Positions 62,409 to 64,000 of a stretch of 64,000 nucleotides of DNA are shown in pieces (the stretch's first letter is position 1; each line of letters starts with the position of its first letter). The stretch is from NCBI GenBank assembly GCA_030434875.1, contig JAUISW010000001.1, forward strand, positions 4,028,529 to 4,092,528. The letters are read 5' to 3'. The translations under genes were made by a program, and so were the position numbers. The DNA is from Lachnospiraceae bacterium C1.1 (GTDB lineage Bacteria; Bacillota; Clostridia; Lachnospirales; Lachnospiraceae). The notes below the pieces were generated by a model. It was given only the letters and a program-made list of their open reading frames with translations. It was not told the DNA's origin and did no database searches.

Positions 62409-62612
62409 TCAAATATCAATAGTCTGTGCGTGAGCCCTGGACAGGTCAACCTTAAGTTTGTGGATACGAGACTCCTCGGTACGAAGGAGGCTTTTATATT
62501 CAGCCTCCATCTGTAGATATTTATTGCCACTTCTGAAAGCCTCAAGCTGAGCCTGAAGACTTTTTACGCGGTACTGTAAAGTTATAATAAATTCATACTG
62601 AGAGTCGTACAT
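62409..62612 (-). CDS. Small coiled-coil protein of the IS-like element
   Basis: The 67-residue product is almost entirely helical, with heptad-like leucines (Leu-Gln-Tyr-Arg-Val-Lys-Ser-Leu-Gln-Ala-Gln-Leu). It starts five bases after the stop of the neighbouring ORF, so the two are one unit. It is enclosed by the element's inverted repeats. Probably an accessory or truncated transposition protein; no family recognised. Confidence 0.55.
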   Translation of the reverse strand: MYDSQYEFIITLQYRVKSLQAQLEAFRSGNKYLQMEAEYKSLLRTEESRIHKLKVDLSRAHAQTIDI

Positions 62613-62617
62613 AATGA

Positions 62618-62917
62618 TTATTGGCCTGCCTTTAGCTGCTTGATTTCTTCCTTGAGAGATTTGATGAGTATTTCCTGTGCTTCATACTTTTTCTGAAGCT
62701 TTTCATATAGCTTTTTGTAATCAGGTTCTTTTTCCTGTGTGGCTTCAGTTTTTCTGTGTCTCCCATCTGTCGGAATCATCTCACCCGTCTCAGGGTCTAT
62801 CTTTCCGATAAGAGTACGCCTGGCCCGGCTCTGCTGTTTTTCTTTGTTCCAGTATGCCTTGGACTCGTAGACATAGGTTATTCCTGTTCGTTTATCAAGT
62901 TGTTTTATTATTCCCAT
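62618..62917 (-). CDS. Small IS-associated protein with C-terminal coiled coil
   Basis: The start at 62917 (Met-Gly-Ile-Ile-Lys-Gln) has an AAAGGAG site; an earlier ATG adds six residues. The 99-residue protein has a beta-rich N-terminal half (Thr-Tyr-Val-Tyr-Glu-Ser, then Arg-Thr-Leu-Ile-Gly-Lys-Ile-Asp-Pro-Glu-Thr-Gly), like the first domain of some clostridial transposases, and a Lys/Glu coiled-coil tail. No catalytic residues are visible. It lies inside an element with MITE-like ends, suggesting a DNA-binding or accessory function. Confidence 0.6.
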   Translation of the reverse strand: MGIIKQLDKRTGITYVYESKAYWNKEKQQSRARRTLIGKIDPETGEMIPTDGRHRKTEATQEKEPDYKKLYEKLQKKYEAQEILIKSLKEEIKQLKAGQ

Positions 62918-63136
62918 GGGGGTGCTCCTTTCCACAACATCGTTACGTTTATATTATATATCATAACGATGCAAAATGCAATAGAAAAGCCCAAAAAAGT
63001 TAGAATTTTCTGGGTTTTCTCAAATTTTCATATGTATTTTTATCGTTAGGTTAGAATGTCAAGTTGGGGGCTGAACAGTAACCATATAAATGGTTAATAT
63101 GGAAAAATTCACAGATATTTCTGCATTTTTAGTAAC

Positions 63137-63165
63137 TTACAGCCTATTTTGTGATATTGTATAAA
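63137..63165 (+). promoter_or_regulatory. Sigma-A promoter for the Nif11-leader peptide
   Basis: TTACAG (63137-63142) and TATAAA (63160-63165) are 17 bases apart, 89 bases before the start codon and outside the IS-like element. Confidence 0.6.
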
Positions 63166-63253
63166 ATAGACGTTTGCGAATAAGAGCAATTGTGCAGAAA
63201 TAACAATTTCCATATTGTGATTTAAAATATTCAGACTCAGGAGGAACATTATA

Positions 63254-63748
63254 ATGGCAAAAGAAGCAGCATCAAAATTCGTACAGGCTATACTTAACGA
63301 TGAAGAACTCAGACAACGCACAGAAAAAATGAAGCCCGAGGATGCTGTGCCGCTCGGTAAGGAAATGGGCTACGACTTCACACTTGAAGAGTTCACAGAC
63401 GTTATGAACGAGGATCGGGAGCTTTACCGGGAGCTTTCCCCGGACGAGCTTGAAGCGGTAGCGGGGGGAGACTCAAAGACGAGATACAGTATGGGGTGGT
63501 ATGCTTCGGGACTGGGTTACAATAAGAAGTATCAGAACTCTGACGCATCTCATAAAAACAAAGCAAACTTTTGTAATGGTGATCCTAACGGTCCAAGACA
63601 TCAATTTGTTTTATCTATTGAGGACAGAGCACAATTTTTCGGTGCTTGGACAAATACTTATGCAGTATATAAGTGTTCACTTTGCAACTATAAGACGGAA
63701 ATCCATATAAAGTTCGGAGAGGGAGGAGAAATAATAAGAGTCGATTGA
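63254..63748 (+). CDS. Nif11-type leader peptide fused to a 92-residue core (RiPP-type precursor)
   Basis: The ATG at 63254 follows CAGGAGG. Residues 1-72 form a Nif11-like leader: an N-terminal helix, a Met-Gly-Tyr-Asp-Phe-Thr-Leu-Glu-Glu-Phe segment, and the ending Glu-Leu-Ser-Pro-Asp-Glu-Leu-Glu-Ala-Val-Ala-Gly-Gly. The double glycine is the expected cleavage point for a C39-type peptidase exporter. The 92-residue core is rich in Tyr, Gly, Asn and Lys. It has three Cys (one in Phe-Cys-Asn-Gly, two in Lys-Cys-Ser-Leu-Cys), longer than most RiPP cores and without the Ser/Thr-Cys density of lanthipeptides. No modifying enzyme is visible; an IS1634-type copy begins 26 bases after the stop. Confidence 0.88.
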   Translation: MAKEAASKFVQAILNDEELRQRTEKMKPEDAVPLGKEMGYDFTLEEFTDVMNEDRELYRELSPDELEAVAGGDSKTRYSMGWYASGLGYNKKYQNSDASHKNKANFCNGDPNGPRHQFVLSIEDRAQFFGAWTNTYAVYKCSLCNYKTEIHIKFGEGGEIIRVD

Positions 63749-63773
63749 TTTGCAGCTTTTGTGTAATTATACT

Positions 63774-64000
63774 CCTGAGTTTGACAGTTCAATAGCAAAG
63801 AAAGTCTCGGAATCCCATATTTTACAAGGGGTTTCGAGACTTTTATCTTCGTTTTGAATTATGGTATTTTTTTCCTGTTCTTACTTTCTTTTTGAATAGT
63901 TTTCATTTGGCTTTTGGTGATGAATTCATAGTCAGTTCTGAAACCACATGCATCGTGAAGATCATCTGTTAACTTGGTTCTTTTATAAGTTGGAATGAAT
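63774..64000 (-). mobile_element. Second IS1634-type copy (right end, runs off the window)
   Basis: From CCTGAGTTTGACAG at 63774 onward the sequence is the reverse complement of the right end of the element at 32101-34062, including the hairpin and the transposase tail, with only a few differences. The far end is outside the window. Confidence 0.95.
63859..64000 (-). CDS. IS1634-family transposase, C-terminal part (partial at window edge)
   Basis: The minus-strand frame ends Lys-Lys-Ile-Pro-stop at 63859 and matches the last 47 codons of the transposase at 32241, with one Glu-to-Lys change near the end. No frameshift is seen in the visible part, so the gene is probably intact beyond the edge. 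Confidence 0.92.
   Translation of the reverse strand, partial: FIPTYKRTKLTDDLHDACGFRTDYEFITKSQMKTIQKESKNRKKIP

Larger units (their letters stand above)
62331..63082. mobile_element. 752-bp IS-like element with MITE-type ends and two small ORFs
   Basis: GTTACTGTTCAGACCCTAAC at the left and the matching inverted GTTACTGTTCAGCCCCCAAC at the right form a 24-bp terminal repeat with two mismatches. The first twelve bases equal the type-A MITE end. It holds two minus-strand ORFs but no transposase. No 8-bp target duplication is visible. It may be the transposase-deleted remnant of the element that mobilises the MITEs. Confidence 0.8.

Overview
The window looks like chromosome of a motile, anaerobic, gut- or rumen-type Firmicute, most likely a Lachnospiraceae relative of Butyrivibrio, Roseburia or Pseudobutyrivibrio. 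The inference rests on moderate-to-low GC, strong AGGAGG-type ribosome sites, a Clostridia-type split purine pathway (PurO-like cyclohydrolase plus a separate formyltransferase), ATP-type PEP carboxykinase, an [FeFe]-hydrogenase, sigma-D flagellins, CUT1 sugar-transport genes and a Nif11-type leader peptide. No rRNA is present, so the genus is not fixed.

Layout. (1) 1-9.2 kb: the 3' end of what is probably a contractile-injection-type locus: a PAAR-like DUF4280 tail, an AAA+ ATPase, a tandem GNAT protein, a repeat-rich protein with a cationic amphipathic core, a membrane sensor with degenerate SpoIIE-phosphatase and ATPase domains, and a secreted protein. (2) 9.4-16.8 kb: pckA, a LeuA enzyme fused to an AraC-type DNA-binding domain, CheV, and a membrane protein carrying several FliM-like EIxxLL peptides. 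(3) 16.9-20.4 kb: a four-gene IS200/IS605 element whose first gene is broken by a MITE, then a broken Ig-like surface protein. (4) 20.4-25.9 kb: hisH-hisF-ung-purO-formyltransferase-lysA. (5) 25.9-29.8 kb: MITEs and a CUT1 oligosaccharide transporter. (6) 29.8-34.5 kb: nested insertions: a crp-family gene split by an IS200/IS605 element whose tnpA is split by an IS1634-type element with a 60-bp target duplication. (7) 34.4-42.2 kb: a sigma-D promoter, two large flagellins (one with a zinc-metalloprotease insert), a 1000-residue FliK-like protein, and tRNA-Leu(CAA). (8) 42.3-50.0 kb, minus strand: STAS-condensation fusion, A-PCP-C nonribosomal peptide synthetase, MATE exporter and a carboxyltransferase. 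(9) 50.4-54.1 kb: hydrogenase operon. (10) 54.2-63.1 kb: a lipoprotein HAD phosphatase and an esterase separated by a MITE that itself received an IS4-type element, a DUF3592 protein, a tandem-HTH regulator, a lipoprotein and a small IS-like element. (11) 63.1-64 kb: a Nif11-leader RiPP-type precursor and the end of a second IS1634 copy.

The most striking systems are the LeuA-AraC fusion, the FliM-like docking-peptide protein beside cheV, the flagellinolysin operon, the STAS-coupled NRPS operon, the injection-system accessory genes, and a family of MITEs whose 8-bp target duplications can be read directly.
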